Of a stretch of 64,000 nt of DNA, positions 27,601 to 34,549 are shown one piece after another; the first letter of the stretch is position 1; each line of letters begins with the position of its first letter. Under the pieces are notes generated by a model that saw only the letters and a program-made list of their open reading frames with translations, was not told the origin of the DNA and made no database searches. The DNA comes from Sabellastarte sp. h YS-2021. Its lineage: Eukaryota > Annelida > Polychaeta > Sabellida > Sabellidae. Location of the stretch: assembly GCA_964017235.1 (NCBI GenBank), contig OZ024936.1:57153028-57217027 (forward strand), written 5' to 3'. A program made the position numbers and the translations under genes.

Positions 27601-27898
27601 TAATGAGGTAAAAGACCATACTGACATTGTGGAAGAATGTTCCAAAAATTTAAATAATGCTGTTATCATTGGTTTGAGTACAAAGTCCAAAAAAGAAGTT
27701 TCAAAGCTGGGCAATGTCCCTGGTGATAATAATAGCAGTAAAGGGCTTATGAAGGTCAATGGAATAGTTGTAGCAAAGGTCAAGGATGTCCATGCTAATG
27801 TCAAGGACATTCAACCTGAAAAAGAGGATATGGACTGTAAGTTTTCCACTCCAGGAAACTTGACCCTGACAATGAATGACAGTGGTGTGTATGTGTGA
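474..27898 (+). CDS. RNF217: RNF217-like RBR E3 ubiquitin ligase, 3' part, spliced (8 exons in window)
   Basis: Join 474-634, 6598-6680, 7487-7563, 20212-20317, 21614-21709, 23090-23290, 25385-25456, 26787-27898 (1908 nt, 635 aa plus stop; all junctions GT-AG and phase-consistent). RBR ligases take ubiquitin from an E2 onto a RING2 cysteine and pass it to substrate. Residues counted from the first in-window codon: IBR ligands C29, C32, C55, C58, C63, C66, H71, C76; RING2 C103, C106, C121, C124, C129, C132, probably H145 and C154; catalytic Cys C116 in GCDHMTC. A hydrophobic stretch at about 178-206 is a likely membrane anchor, followed by a basic K/R-rich helix. The blocks VKTCPRC, WHEG, NAQKCPKCK, SIFGCKY and RRKLIRGS match my recollection of RNF217 rather than RNF19, RNF144 or parkin. 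Residues 266-635 form a Ser/Lys/Asp/Glu-rich, probably disordered tail that I do not recall in vertebrate RNF217. RING1 and the start codon lie upstream of the window. Confidence 0.88.
635..2800 (+). other. RNF217-like intron, no recognised content
   Basis: AT-rich intron sequence between the exon ending at 634 and the Helentron-like element starting near 2801. I see no gene, clear repeat copy or RNA. Confidence 0.5.
3290..4770 (+). repeat. ~155-bp tandem array, copy A
   Basis: About nine diverged units recognised by cagctataacatag, gacctgtagctcatgg and aactattgcatttagag. It is the same monomer as the array at 43280-45625. No coding potential. Confidence 0.8.
4773..4960 (+). repeat. Embedded 5' module related to the GTATCCAC family
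   Basis: gtatccactggatagccgc, then tagagagagatttcaccatta and aacaagatggccgcc, resemble the 5' end of the element at 33311. A second family's leader thus lies inside copy A, suggesting fusion or insertion. Confidence 0.5.
4960..5535 (+). repeat. ~146-bp tandem array (ataactcgcttattattggt unit)
   Basis: Units contain cttattattggtcctagagg, gatggtaaaccaacc and paired tttgacctt/aaggtcaaa. The same monomer occurs at 33690-34420, 45640-46440 and reversed at 21000-21240, so different element families share this module. Confidence 0.75.
5819..6415 (+). mobile_element. tRNA-derived SINE, interrupted by a hAT-type MITE
   Basis: Head has pol III A-box-like GTGGCACAGTGG (5832-5843) and B-box-like AGTTCAAATCC. 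The body matches SINE copies at 6850 and 31951, with gaccaactgtatgtact and ctgcccatgcactacc. It is split by the element at 5972-6329. Confidence 0.75.
5972..6329. mobile_element. hAT-type MITE (358 bp) with 8-bp target duplication
   Basis: Perfect 8-bp direct repeat GTATGTAC at 5964-5971 and 6330-6337. The TIRs begin TAGTGCTGCG on both ends, fitting the hAT YARNG start. Removing the element and one GTATGTAC restores the SINE sequence seen at 32070. No transposase frame. Confidence 0.85.
6598..6680 (+). CDS. RNF217: RNF217-like exon (core of IBR)
   Basis: Encodes residues 54-81 with CEDC, WCFPC and WHEGITC, completing the C2-C2-C2-H-C zinc pattern. Two in-frame acceptors exist: tttttag (exon from 6592, adding two residues, RHRC) and acacag (exon from 6598, RC). 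The second keeps the spacing I expect in RNF217 and was chosen. Donor AAAG|gtagca at 6681. Confidence 0.85.
6850..7025 (-). mobile_element. tRNA-derived SINE
   Basis: On the minus strand it reads ggggccatggtgacagagtgg, then gtaacactctcgcctcc, gttcacggctctacc and gaccaactgcatgtactgg. Same family as 5819 and 31951, in an RNF217-like intron. Confidence 0.75.
7487..7563 (+). CDS. RNF217: RNF217-like exon (IBR-RING2 linker, first RING2 cysteines)
   Basis: Acceptor ttattaccag at 7486; donor AAG|gtaagtg at 7564. Encodes residues 82-107, GDKMVKKWA to CPKCK. C103 and C106 are the first RING2 zinc ligands. Confidence 0.88.
7625..7985. repeat. Dispersed element with internal inverted repeat, copy 1
   Basis: Contains aataaagtcctcggg/tcatactttatga and its reverse form tcataaagtactcacc/ctcggactttaa. 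An inverted copy lies at 19505-19745 in the same intron and a partial one near 28960-29170. Class unknown. Confidence 0.6.
8561..8850. mobile_element. Degenerate foldback element (ATTCACAAAAGG type)
   Basis: cggggctatattcacaaaag at the left, repeated ggattaa/ttaatcc words inside and attcatgaagcagattaag at the right. It resembles the self-complementary elements at 14673 and 24692. Ends uncertain. Confidence 0.45.
8955..9045. repeat. Dispersed repeat, inverted partner of 18370-18460
   Basis: ttaatctgttgaaacagttg, then tttctgtattgtatgaaggg, recur on the opposite strand at about 18380-18460. Class unknown. Confidence 0.55.
9050..10303 (+). other. Intron sequence without recognised features
   Basis: AT-rich sequence in the 12.6-kb RNF217-like intron. 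No gene, RNA or clear repeat seen. Confidence 0.45.
10306..10530 (-). mobile_element. 225-bp TA-flanked MITE, copy 1
   Basis: TIR GAGTAAGAAATCTAAAATTC and its complement, flanked by TA (10304-10305, 10531-10532). Exactly 225 bp like five other copies. TA duplication and TIR suggest a Tc1/mariner-type origin. Confidence 0.85.
10533..11816 (+). other. Intron sequence without recognised features
   Basis: Short open stretches of 60-90 codons (10564-11005) resemble no family I know and lack splice or codon support. Otherwise AT-rich intron. Confidence 0.4.
11817..14658 (+). mobile_element. Helentron-like element, GTCCACCCC family, copy 1
   Basis: 5' hairpin TATGTCCACCCC/GGGGTGGACATA (11819-11847), then the ccggcgtccggcgtcc short repeat, ~150-bp ggtttccagacatttta units, and a 160-170-bp array. 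At about 14569 comes GGGGTGGACATT, then hairpin ACACAT-gata-ATGTGT, and the homology with copy 2 ends at tttCTAG followed by TT. Both ends match the inverted copy at 57673-61614, which defines the limits. Confidence 0.75.
12200..14430 (+). repeat. 160-170-bp tandem array, diverged (about 13 units)
   Basis: Each unit carries ctccttaaccgtgcgagatagag, cgaaattttcgacccacag and aaaatggcggccatttt. Spacing varies between about 160 and 170 bp because of indels. Long ORFs on both strands are by-products of repeated stop-free sequence; the period is not a multiple of three. Confidence 0.85.
14673..15253. mobile_element. Foldback TIR element (GTATTCACGAAAGGTCTTAG)
   Basis: Left GGGCCTGTATTCACGAAAGG and right complement GGGCCCGTATTCACGAAAGG, followed on both sides by degenerate CTTAG/CTAAG words, so the whole element can fold. 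It contains aaatatggccgccata. No coding frame. Confidence 0.7.
15311..16905 (+). mobile_element. Helentron-like element with AAGCGTCCC hairpin, 3' end uncertain
   Basis: 5' hairpin AAGCGTCCC-gcga-GGGATGCTT at 15314-15335 starts abruptly inside the foldback element. A leader and an array from about 15690 follow. A possible 3' terminus is gggctttg followed by tt near 16905, but I see no clear 3' inverted repeat. Confidence 0.5.
15690..16850 (+). repeat. ~160-bp tandem array, strongly diverged
   Basis: Units share tatctcgaaaaccgtgctag, gatagagtgatttc, tttttgacccacagggtatc and aaaatggcggccatttt. This is the same ancestral monomer as 12200-14430 but closer in wording to the 36130 array. A 184-codon minus-strand ORF (15775-16329) is only repeat read-through. 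Confidence 0.75.
17055..17125 (-). mobile_element. SINE 3' tail fragment
   Basis: ttatttatttatttggggtt, then ttacgtcgctttcaacactg and ggtcatatcacgacgggtag, the tail of the SINE family seen complete at 31951. Confidence 0.6.
17351..17477 (+). mobile_element. Solo 5' end of a Helentron-like element
   Basis: tatatcCCTGGAC-aaaa-GTCCGGGG hairpin (about 17360-17379), then a GC-rich ctgctgctgccgccgtag stretch, as in the leaders of the other families. It is cut off next to the MITE at 17480. Confidence 0.5.
17480..17684 (+). mobile_element. 225-bp-family MITE, diverged copy (205 bp)
   Basis: GAGTAAGGAATCTAAAATTTG at the left, GATTTCTTACTC at the right, flanked by TA. Shortened by internal deletions. 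Confidence 0.75.
17690..19160 (+). other. Intron sequence with a C-homopolymer
   Basis: Mostly unrecognised intron. A run of 19 C lies at 18938-18956. About 18370-18460 is the inverted partner of 8955-9045. A B-box-like gggtttgaaccca near 19120 may be an old SINE. Confidence 0.45.
19165..19351 (+). mobile_element. MITE with CAAAATA termini and CCAGGCGTT repeats, copy 1
   Basis: ttttcaaaatatggcc at the left; the right end reads ttattttggaaatttacggta, its imperfect complement. Inside, accaggcgtt-n-atttgaa words repeat. A second copy is at 42206-42405. Confidence 0.6.
19505..19745. repeat. Dispersed element with internal inverted repeat, copy 2 (inverted)
   Basis: agtccgagggtaagtacttt, ggatagtacttccggcg and cataaagtatgaacc are the reverse of 7625-7985. 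Both lie in the 12.6-kb intron, so its transcript could pair with itself. Confidence 0.6.
20212..20317 (+). CDS. RNF217: RNF217-like exon (catalytic RING2/Rcat)
   Basis: Acceptor gttcaaacag at 20211; donor TTAG|gtaggt at 20318. Encodes residues 108-142. The TGT at 20236-20238 is the expected ubiquitin-accepting cysteine (SSGCDHMTC, as in parkin-type Rcat domains). NRCKVHFCYRCGE supplies further zinc ligands. The preceding intron is about 12.6 kb. Confidence 0.9.
20540..20700. mobile_element. Foldback-element remnant (acttaggct words)
   Basis: gacttagctcagacttaggc and gacttagctaagcccaagct form partial inverted repeats like those in the element at 24692. Ends not defined. Confidence 0.4.
20934..21241 (-). 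mobile_element. 5'-truncated Helentron-like element, GTATCCAC family
   Basis: On the minus strand it ends with ggtggatacaa, hairpin GCATTGG-ttct-CCGATGC and ggtCTAG followed by TT, matching the 3' end at 34440-34490. About two ~146-bp units remain upstream; the 5' hairpin is missing. Confidence 0.65.
21614..21709 (+). CDS. RNF217: RNF217-like exon (end of RING2, juxtamembrane)
   Basis: Acceptor tcttgaacag at 21613; donor TTTG|gtgagt at 21710. Encodes residues 143-174: GDHYSRLSIFGCKYKF, then a basic RRKLIRGS stretch. H145 and C154 are probably the last zinc pair. Confidence 0.9.
22110..22844. mobile_element. hAT-type MITE (outer) with target duplication
   Basis: TIRs CAGGGATGAGACGGTA and TAGAGACGAGATGGTA (complement), flanked by CTATTCAG (22102-22109) and CTATTTAG (22845-22852), a 7/8 match of 8-bp repeats. 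It is interrupted by a related element at 22317-22683. Confidence 0.75.
22317..22683. mobile_element. hAT-type MITE nested in a relative (367 bp)
   Basis: Perfect 8-bp duplication ATTTTGAT at 22309-22316 and 22684-22691. Ends AAGGGGTG and TAGGGGTG (complement). The internal wording (gtatcccggaatcggg, ggttttgcatt) repeats in the outer element, so both are one family. Confidence 0.8.
23090..23290 (+). CDS. RNF217: RNF217-like exon (transmembrane segment and basic helix)
   Basis: Acceptor tacttgtag at 23089; donor CACTG|gtgaga at 23291. Encodes residues 175-241. The first ~32 residues are hydrophobic (LLAPVVVAGALGVCVCCLG and on), long enough for one membrane pass, with Cys that could be acylated. 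The rest is strongly charged (KLRKWAQEKKRRKEERQY), likely a cytosolic amphipathic helix. Confidence 0.88.
23436..23660 (-). mobile_element. 225-bp TA-flanked MITE, copy 2
   Basis: Same TIRs, TA flanks and exact length as 10306-10530, just downstream of the membrane-segment exon. Confidence 0.85.
24692..25264. mobile_element. Foldback TIR element (CAGGGGCGGATTTCATGAAA)
   Basis: Perfect 25-bp terminal inverted repeat starting CAGGGGCGGATTTCATG at both ends. The interior alternates ctcagac/gtctgag, cttagcc/ggctaag words, so the arms pair over a long distance. Contains atggcggccatat. Lies in the RNF217-like intron before exon 25385. Confidence 0.8.
25385..25456 (+). CDS. RNF217: RNF217-like exon (post-membrane linker)
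   Basis: Acceptor tattttttcag at 25384; donor CAGAT|gtgagt at 25457. Encodes residues 242-265 (GDPYIANFNRLRDLG and on). Both junctions keep frame with the neighbouring exons. Conservation of this segment is unknown to me. Confidence 0.8.
25984..26404 (+). mobile_element. 3'-truncated Helentron-like element, GTCAGCTGACA family, copy C
   Basis: The 5' hairpin region tgtcagct-aacttg-tcagtcagctgaca, then cactctgcagcatccac and catgcaaatctgtctgttcc, match copies A and B. It ends in the first array unit near 26404. Confidence 0.7.
26787..27898 (+). CDS. RNF217: RNF217-like terminal exon (long acidic, Ser/Lys-rich tail)
   Basis: Acceptor ttcattttag at 26786; the next AG, four bases on, would hit a stop quickly, so 26787 is used. 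Encodes residues 266-635 in one uninterrupted 1112-nt exon ending in TGA at 27896-27898. The tail is low in hydrophobics and rich in Ser, Lys, Asp, Glu and Asn, with acidic runs (GDEDEENN and DEEEEEDNE). No folded domain is visible. It ends DSGVYV, which fits a class II PDZ-binding C-terminus (V-Y-V). The open frame continuing from the RBR exons makes it real coding sequence. Confidence 0.83.
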
Positions 27899-28142
27899 AC
27901 TATTACATTGGAAGGCCATCATCAAAATGGGAATTTGATTGAAATGGTGATTAATAACTGCTGGATAGATAAAGAATTGTAAAATTTGGCACAGTATACA
28001 AACTTTGCCATCGGAGACATTCTCTGTAAAACTGAGCCAAGTGAAGGAAACTACACCAAAAGTCTGCATCAGGACTCATATTCACTGACATTCTTATCCT
28101 TAAAATTCTAAGAAAATTCTTAAAATAAGAAAAATATTGCAG

Positions 28143-28148
28143 AATAAA
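28143..28148 (+). promoter_or_regulatory. Candidate poly(A) signal AATAAA
   Basis: First AATAAA downstream of the RNF217-like stop, about 245 nt on. It lies inside a TIR element (28073-28884), so it may be fortuitous. A later AATAAA at 42687-42692 is another possibility if the 3' UTR is long. Confidence 0.25.
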
Positions 28149-28226
28149 AATTTTCAAATTCATAGACTTCTAAAAGTAATCACTTAAAAAGGACAAACTT
28201 GATGTAATAGATTCAGTTGGTATTAA

Positions 28227-28710
28227 CCCTTTCGCTACTGAAGGAACATTATTCCACCGGACTGTAGCCATATGACGTCCTATCACGTCAGAAACGCCAA
28301 TGAAGTAAAATAATAACTCACTACCTTATGCACTTTATTTGCGGTATTTTTCGGCATATTTCATTAGGAATTGATGAAAGTCGAATGGGAAAATTCGTGG
28401 GAATTCCCCAAATAAAAATAACCATGAGTAAACAATATGCAGGTATATGCGGTAAATACGGCAATATTTACAGAAACCAGTAAAAATAGGTGAAATGGTG
28501 AATTTTTTTTAAAAATATAGCATAACTTTCATATAAAATACTTAAAAAATCGGTTTAATACTGATACACCAAAGAAACCGTATAACAGTACACTGAAGGG
28601 AGAGAAGAAATATAATTATATTATTGCCGTCGACCCTTGGTCGACACACATGGTCCCCTGTAATACACATTGATGTCGACTGCTAGTCGACATACATGGT
28701 AGCGAAAGGG
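28227..28710. mobile_element. piggyBac-type MITE with TTAA target duplication
   Basis: Flanked by TTAA at 28223-28226 and 28711-28714. TIRs start CCCTTTCGCTAC on both ends, fitting the piggyBac CCY start. Contains paired gtcgac words near the right end. 484 bp, no transposase. Confidence 0.85.
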
Positions 28711-29422
28711 TTAAATATCTTTCTAATTGATGATCAACATGATGGTGGAAACTATTTATTAGAAATACACCTCTTTATGGAAATTTTGAAAAGTTATTTT
28801 TCTAAAGAATTTTTTGTAAGAAACTGTCCATATTTAGAAAAAAAATTCTTTTTCTAATAATAAGAATGTTAGTGACTATGGGCCCAGATACGGTGAATGC
28901 CATCAAACATGTAGAAAATTCAGATGTATTGTGAGATTTTCAAATGTAGTAATAAAATCAGAGGGTGAATACTTTAGGTGCGCTATAAAGGATGGCACTT
29001 CTGGACTGTATATTTATTATAAATACCATTTGCATTTTGGGATGCATTTCACTGCAATATAATTTCTTACATACGTTTTTGCTGCACTGTATTTTGGCTG
29101 TACATTACTGCTCCAGACAATGTACAGAGAAAACATTTTGAACTGCCGGGTTTTTGGCTGTCTGTGCACTTTCTGGTCTTTATAATGGTTCATAGAGAAA
29201 TAATAGGGATTTGCTCAGTGGCAGAGTTTCACAAACTGTGCCGAATTTTACATTATCTAAAGGCCTGTATGCATCAACAATGATACAGTATGATTGGGTA
29301 ATGTAGTTATAACTTACATGGTACACTTTGTCTGTTGGCACTTGTGATGATAGAGTGTGAGCGGGTACAAGTGGTTTTTCATTTTACAAACCCTACAACT
29401 GTTATCAGATTGGTAAATATTA

Positions 29423-29647
29423 GAGTAAGAAATCTAAAATTCGCCAGGAATCTAAAATTCGCCACCCCTAAAACCTTAGTTAATTTTATGAAGAAAATTA
29501 TGTTTTTGTCCAAAAATTGGTATTTTTCAGTTCAAAAAGCCTTAATTTACTATACCGTCAACAAATCTCACCACAATTCATTTATTTTATTAGTATTTTC
29601 ACATGTGGCGAATTTCAGATATGTGGCGAATTTTAGATTTCTTACTC
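29423..29647 (+). mobile_element. 225-bp TA-flanked MITE, copy 3
   Basis: TIR GAGTAAGAAATCTAAAATTC, TA on both sides, exactly 225 bp. Confidence 0.88.
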
Positions 29648-29906
29648 TATCAGTATACAAGATACAGTTGTAATGAAAATAACCACAGCTTCCTTTTTTC
29701 TGGAATCCTTTAAAGCATATTTTACTCTTTTGATTCAGCTTGAAGAGAGTGACTATGCATCTGAGTATATTAACTGCAGTAACTGTTTCACTGTTTTCTT
29801 ACTTATATCACCTTGTATGGGATTTTACTGTACTTAACATGAGAATTCTAAAAATTTGAGTTAAAACCTAAAAGGGTACCAAATTGAAGGATTTTATCTG
29901 AATATA

Positions 29907-30131
29907 GAGTAAGAAATCTAAAATTCGCCAGGAATCTAAAATTCGCCACCTCTAAAACCTTAGTTAATTTTATGAAGAAAATGATGTTTTTGTTTAAAAA
30001 TTGGTATTTTTCAGTTCAAAAAGCCTTAATTTACTATACATTCAACAAATCTCACCACAATTCATTTATTTTATTAGTATTTTCACACGTGGCGAATTTC
30101 AGATATGTGGCGAATTTTAGATTTCTTACTC
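29907..30131 (+). mobile_element. 225-bp TA-flanked MITE, copy 4
   Basis: Same TIR, TA flanks and length; only 259 bp from copy 3, in the same orientation. Confidence 0.88.
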
Positions 30132-30797
30132 TATGACATTTTTTTTTTAAATTACCCAACAATTTGCATGAATCTTCTTATTTTCTAACACTATGAGATC
30201 GGCCATATTGTTTATAACGTTTTCACAAGCACAGTGTATCTGTTGTTTTGGGGTATTTCCTCGACGATACTATTCAATTTAAACAGCTGACTCTATGGTC
30301 AGCAACAAGTATAAGCAGGTAACCAGTCACCAAATATTTTGTCAGTCGTTTCAGCTTGAGAGTGTGTCAGATAAGACTGGTGCTTATGGGCCTTTCAATT
30401 TGTATCAAAAAAACGATTGAGTATCTCTGAATTTTTTCAGGGGTTTGTGTATTACTGTAGTGTTAACTGATATGTCTTATATATAATTATATATATAATT
30501 ACAACATGTCACAATTGCTGTTTTTCTTGGTTATATAAGCCCATCTGCCTGTACTTTTTAACGACAAAACTCTGCGTTTCTTTGTTTTATTAAACAACTT
30601 CAAATTGCTAAAATTTCAGGGTGATAAATTATACATGGTCAAAAGTTTTAAAAAGACAAATGTGTAAATTGCCTGATAAAGGTTTAGGCTTCGTATGAAG
30701 CTATTAAGCACACACAACAAATACATGTGACATTGAATGGTATGGGCCTGTCATAAAATGTTAATGTACTTAATACAATTGTGTACCTGAGTGAGTA

Positions 30798-31022
30798 GAG
30801 TAAGAAATCTAAAATTCGCCAGGAATCTAAAATTCGCCACCTCTAAAACCTTAGTTAATTTTATGAAGAAAATGATGTTTTTGTCCAAAAATTGGTATTT
30901 TTCAGTTCAAAAAGCCTTAATTTACTATATAGTCAACAAATCTCACCACAATTCATTTATTTTATTAGTATTTTCACATGTGGCGAATTTCAGATATGTG
31001 GCGAATTTTAGATTTCTTACTC
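30798..31022 (+). mobile_element. 225-bp TA-flanked MITE, copy 5
   Basis: Same TIR, TA flanks and length. A weakly similar degenerate stretch follows at about 31090-31345. Confidence 0.88.
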
Positions 31023-31950
31023 TAATATATTATAAACTTTTAATATTTTTTATATATTGTTTATCCACATTAACTTGCACACATAGCTGTAATTGGGTAA
31101 GACATGACAAATTTGCCACAGTATGAGAAATTGGCCATTTTAGGGCAACAACCCTTTAAATAAAAGCAAAATAATCAAAATTTCTGCTAATTTTGTACCA
31201 GAGGGAAAAAGAGAGGCTTAATGTAGTCATAGAAATCACAAATTTGTAAAGAATTTCCAAAAAAAAGGAAAGAGAAGGGAGGTTCCTATGTCATTTGGTG
31301 AGTTTCACAGACTCAGGCAAATTTCACATTTCTTATTCTGATCAATATATTTATTCTAGACATACACTGTTCATGTTTCTTATATTTTATATATTAAATT
31401 AGGCATGAAAAAATGGCTATTTGTTATCTAAAGCAGGATGGTTCTAGCTATGATAAATGTCCAATTTTTGCATCCTTTAAAATGAAGTCATTGCTTACTT
31501 TCAATTGGTACTTGCTGCTTGTTCTAATGAAAGTTTCTTTATATTTTGGATTTATTTCCAGATTGTCCATTTTAATACATAGGTGTTGTTTTATTTCTAC
31601 ACCTCGGAATATACTTACCTATATAACGAGCTGTTACAGCACTACATCTGTTATTTAATACAAAAGGTAAAATAATATTTGAATTTGCATGTGAATCTGT
31701 CAATCATATTTTATTTGAGTAGATGCTCTATAACTAGAACCTGAATATTTTTTTTACAAGATTTGGTGCTAGTTATGGCTAACTTATACTTATATAACTC
31801 ACCTGGTGTGATTTTAACAATAATAAACTGCAAATCCTACCAATTTTGAAGAAATATTCAAGAAATATTTTCAAAAAATTATCAGTTTTTTTAATCACTT
31901 ATCATCGTCTTCAGTTGCAATTTGCCTTTGGCTTCATCCACGACACTGGG

Positions 31951-32165
31951 GGCCATGGTTGCGCAGTGGTAACACCTCTGAGGTCAGCGGTTCAAACCCT
32001 GGACCTTATGTCAGAAAGTTGGTAGTTGCTGACTGATGGTAGGCAGTTTACAGTACAGAATCTCGACCAACTGTATGTACTGGTTTTCTCTGCCCACAAA
32101 CTACCTGTGTTAATATGAACTTTACAGAGTTGGAAACGACATAAAACCCCAGATAAATAGATAAA
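31951..32165 (+). mobile_element. tRNA-derived SINE with 17-bp target duplication
   Basis: Starts GGCCATGGTTGCGCAGTGG (A-box-like), B-box GGTTCAAACCC, ends gttggaaacgacataaaacc and an ATAAAT-rich tail. Flanked by TCATCCACGACACTGGG at 31934-31950 and 32166-32182, perfect over 17 bp. The best-preserved SINE in the window. Confidence 0.9.
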
Positions 32166-33310
32166 TCATCCACGACACTGGGTGTAATTTCATAAGGACA
32201 GAAAGAACTGCATTTTCCAATTTTTAATCACATTCTATTGCCACTCTCTGAAATTTCCATGGGTAATATGAACAACAAATGGTAGGAATGGGCAGTTATG
32301 ACAATGAAAACTGCACCAGGTATTTGACCTTAAGTTTGCACCTGGATTTTGGTGTACAACAAGTGAAAGTAAAGTGCAGTTAATAATAGGATTTAATTCA
32401 CATATTAGCGATTTATTTGTGATGACACCAGATTGTGTGGGTGGGTATGTAAAAAGAAATGTTTCACCAATGTATTACTCTAACTAATTTATATTTAGCT
32501 GCAGGTTCAGCAAAGATAAACTAATCAATTGACACTATAGCAAAGTGGAAATTTTAGTTGGGAGAAAGTTTCCTCTTTTTTTTTTTCATATTTGTAATCA
32601 AATTACAAGTCATTAGAATCATTTTTTTCTAATAGTTTTATATTTAGGACATAAGTACAGATTGTCTCTGGGAGCTTATTCTCTCTGTCTAAGTGTATTA
32701 CCGGTATATTTCTTCAGAATAATTGTAAAAATTCTCGGGAATTAAGAAAATCTTGTTCTAAAGATAAGAAAGTTAGTAAATATGTATTCAGGGCCCTCAG
32801 TATATGACTGATCAACATTTGTCTATTGTCTTATTACCATTAATACCTTGGAAAATTCAAAATTCAAGACAAAAATTTGGTCATTTTTACCTACATTTTA
32901 CAATGCTATCCTTTGAAAAAAAATCTTTATTAAAAGCATTTGTTTGTATTTTTTTTGTGTGTGAAAATTTAATTCATAGCTTTTTGACTTTATTGTCAGT
33001 TTTTTGCATTTATTTATTTATTGTAGAGTGTTGAATGGGGAAAAATTCATGATCTATTGACTCACAGAAATTGATCTCAACGTAATCTAAATGATACCTA
33101 CACAGCCTTGAAAGGCTATGGGGTAAAAAGTGGGTTAGGTTCTCATTGGATATCAATGAATATTGGTTACCAAATATTACAGTAAGGAATCTAAAAACTC
33201 AATTAATTCAATGAAGAAAATGAGGTTTGTCTTAAACGTGGTATTTTTCAGCTCAAAGGGCCTTAATTTACTATACATTTATTTTAACAAATCTCGCCTC
33301 AATTAATTTA

Positions 33311-34490
33311 TTGTATCCACCGGAGGCATCCGGTGGATACTTTGGTTTAGCGTTTGCTACGCCGCCACCGCGCGTAGAGAGATTTTCGGCATTAACGCTC
33401 TAAGAGGAAAACTACATGAGCTAGGTTCACCAAATTTGCAGGATATTTTCATTGGGGGGTAAGCTTCTCTGGGACTGATATTAGCCTCATTCTGAAAAAC
33501 AAGATGGTCGCTGCGGACATTTCTTTGAAAACTATCTACATTTTTCTACTGGCTGTTTCTCATAGTTAGAAGGTTGAATCTCTTCATAGGTGATATGTAG
33601 AACAGATATACATGTGCTCTACAAGCTTGCAGACATTTGACCTTGAAGCTCTTAATTCAAGGTCATCCACGAAGTGCCAAAGTAACCCACATAGCGGACT
33701 TTAAAAGTGCCTATATCTCCCTTATTATTGGTCCTAGAGGTTTGCAATGTGAAACCAACTTATAGGAAATCATGTGCTGCAAATCTTCTGATGTTGTCAG
33801 ATTTGACCTTGGGGCCCCTCCAAGGTCAAACAAGGATAGCCAAACTTAAAAGTGCTTATAACTCGCTTATTATTGGTCCTAGAGGTTTGGGATGGTAAAC
33901 CAACCTATAAAAAATCATGGGCTGGGAATCTTCTGGTGTGGTCAGATTTGACCTTGGGAGCTCCTTCAAGGTCAAACAAGGATAGCCAAACTTAAAAGTA
34001 CTTATAACTTGCTTCTAAGTGGTCCTAGAGGTTTGGATGGTAAACCAACATATAGAAAATCATGGACTGGGAATCTTTTGATGTGGTCTCATTTGACCTT
34101 GGACCCCTCCTTCAAGGTCAAACGAGGATAGACAAACTTAAAAGTGCTTATAACTCGCTTATTATTGGTCCTAGAGGTTTGGAATGGTAAAGCAACATAT
34201 AGGAAATCATGGGCTGGGAATATTTTGATGTGGTCAGATTTGACCTTGGACCCCTCCTCCAAGGTCAAACAAGGATAGCCAAACTTAAAAGTGCTTATAA
34301 CTCGCTTATTATTGGTCCTAGAGGTTTGGGATGGTAAACCAACCTATAAAAAATCATGGGCTGGGAATATTCTGATGTCAGATTTGACATTTGGCCCCTC
34401 CTTCAAGGTCAAACGATGCTTCACTTGCTTTGGTGAATTGTTTTTCCAGTGGATACAAATTTGCATTGGTTCTCCAATGCGTAGGTCTAG
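33311..34490 (+). mobile_element. Helentron-like element, GTATCCAC family, complete
   Basis: 5' TT, then hairpin GTATCCACCGG-aggcat-CCGGTGGATAC; GC-rich acgccgccaccgcgcg; leader with aacaagatggtcgc; ~146-bp array; CCAGTGGATAC repeated near the 3' end, hairpin GCATTGG-ttct-CCAATGC, then GTAGGTCTAG. Limits come from the interrupted MITE, with a 2-nt ambiguity (A|T or T|T target). No coding frame. Confidence 0.8.
33690..34420 (+). repeat. ~146-bp tandem array
   Basis: About five units with agtgcttataactcgcttat, ggtcctagaggtttgg, atcatgggctgggaat and tttgaccttgg/caaggtcaaac. Confidence 0.8.
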
Positions 34491-34549
34491 TTTTATTAGT
34501 AGTTCCACATATGGCAAATTTCAGATATGTGGCGAATTTTCTTACTCTA

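Larger units (their letters stand above)
28073..28884. mobile_element. TIR element (ATTCACTGACATTCTTA) holding a piggyBac-type MITE
   Basis: Left TCATATTCACTGACATTCTT and right complement CCATAGTCACTAACATTCTT, with ttaaaattctaag/ctaatttcttt pairing inside. Its middle is replaced by the element at 28227-28710. Confidence 0.55.
33181..34547 (+). mobile_element. 225-bp-family MITE split by a Helentron-like element
   Basis: Left part 33181-33310 (CAGTAAGGAATCTAAAA and on) and right part 34491-34547 (ttttattagta to CTTACTC) join to give the MITE consensus exactly at the break. TA flanks at 33179-33180 and 34548-34549. Confidence 0.8.

Noticed and set aside
29335-29673. 112-codon ORF as a gene
   Set aside because: It is the 225-bp MITE (29423-29647) with flanking sequence; the same translation recurs at each copy.
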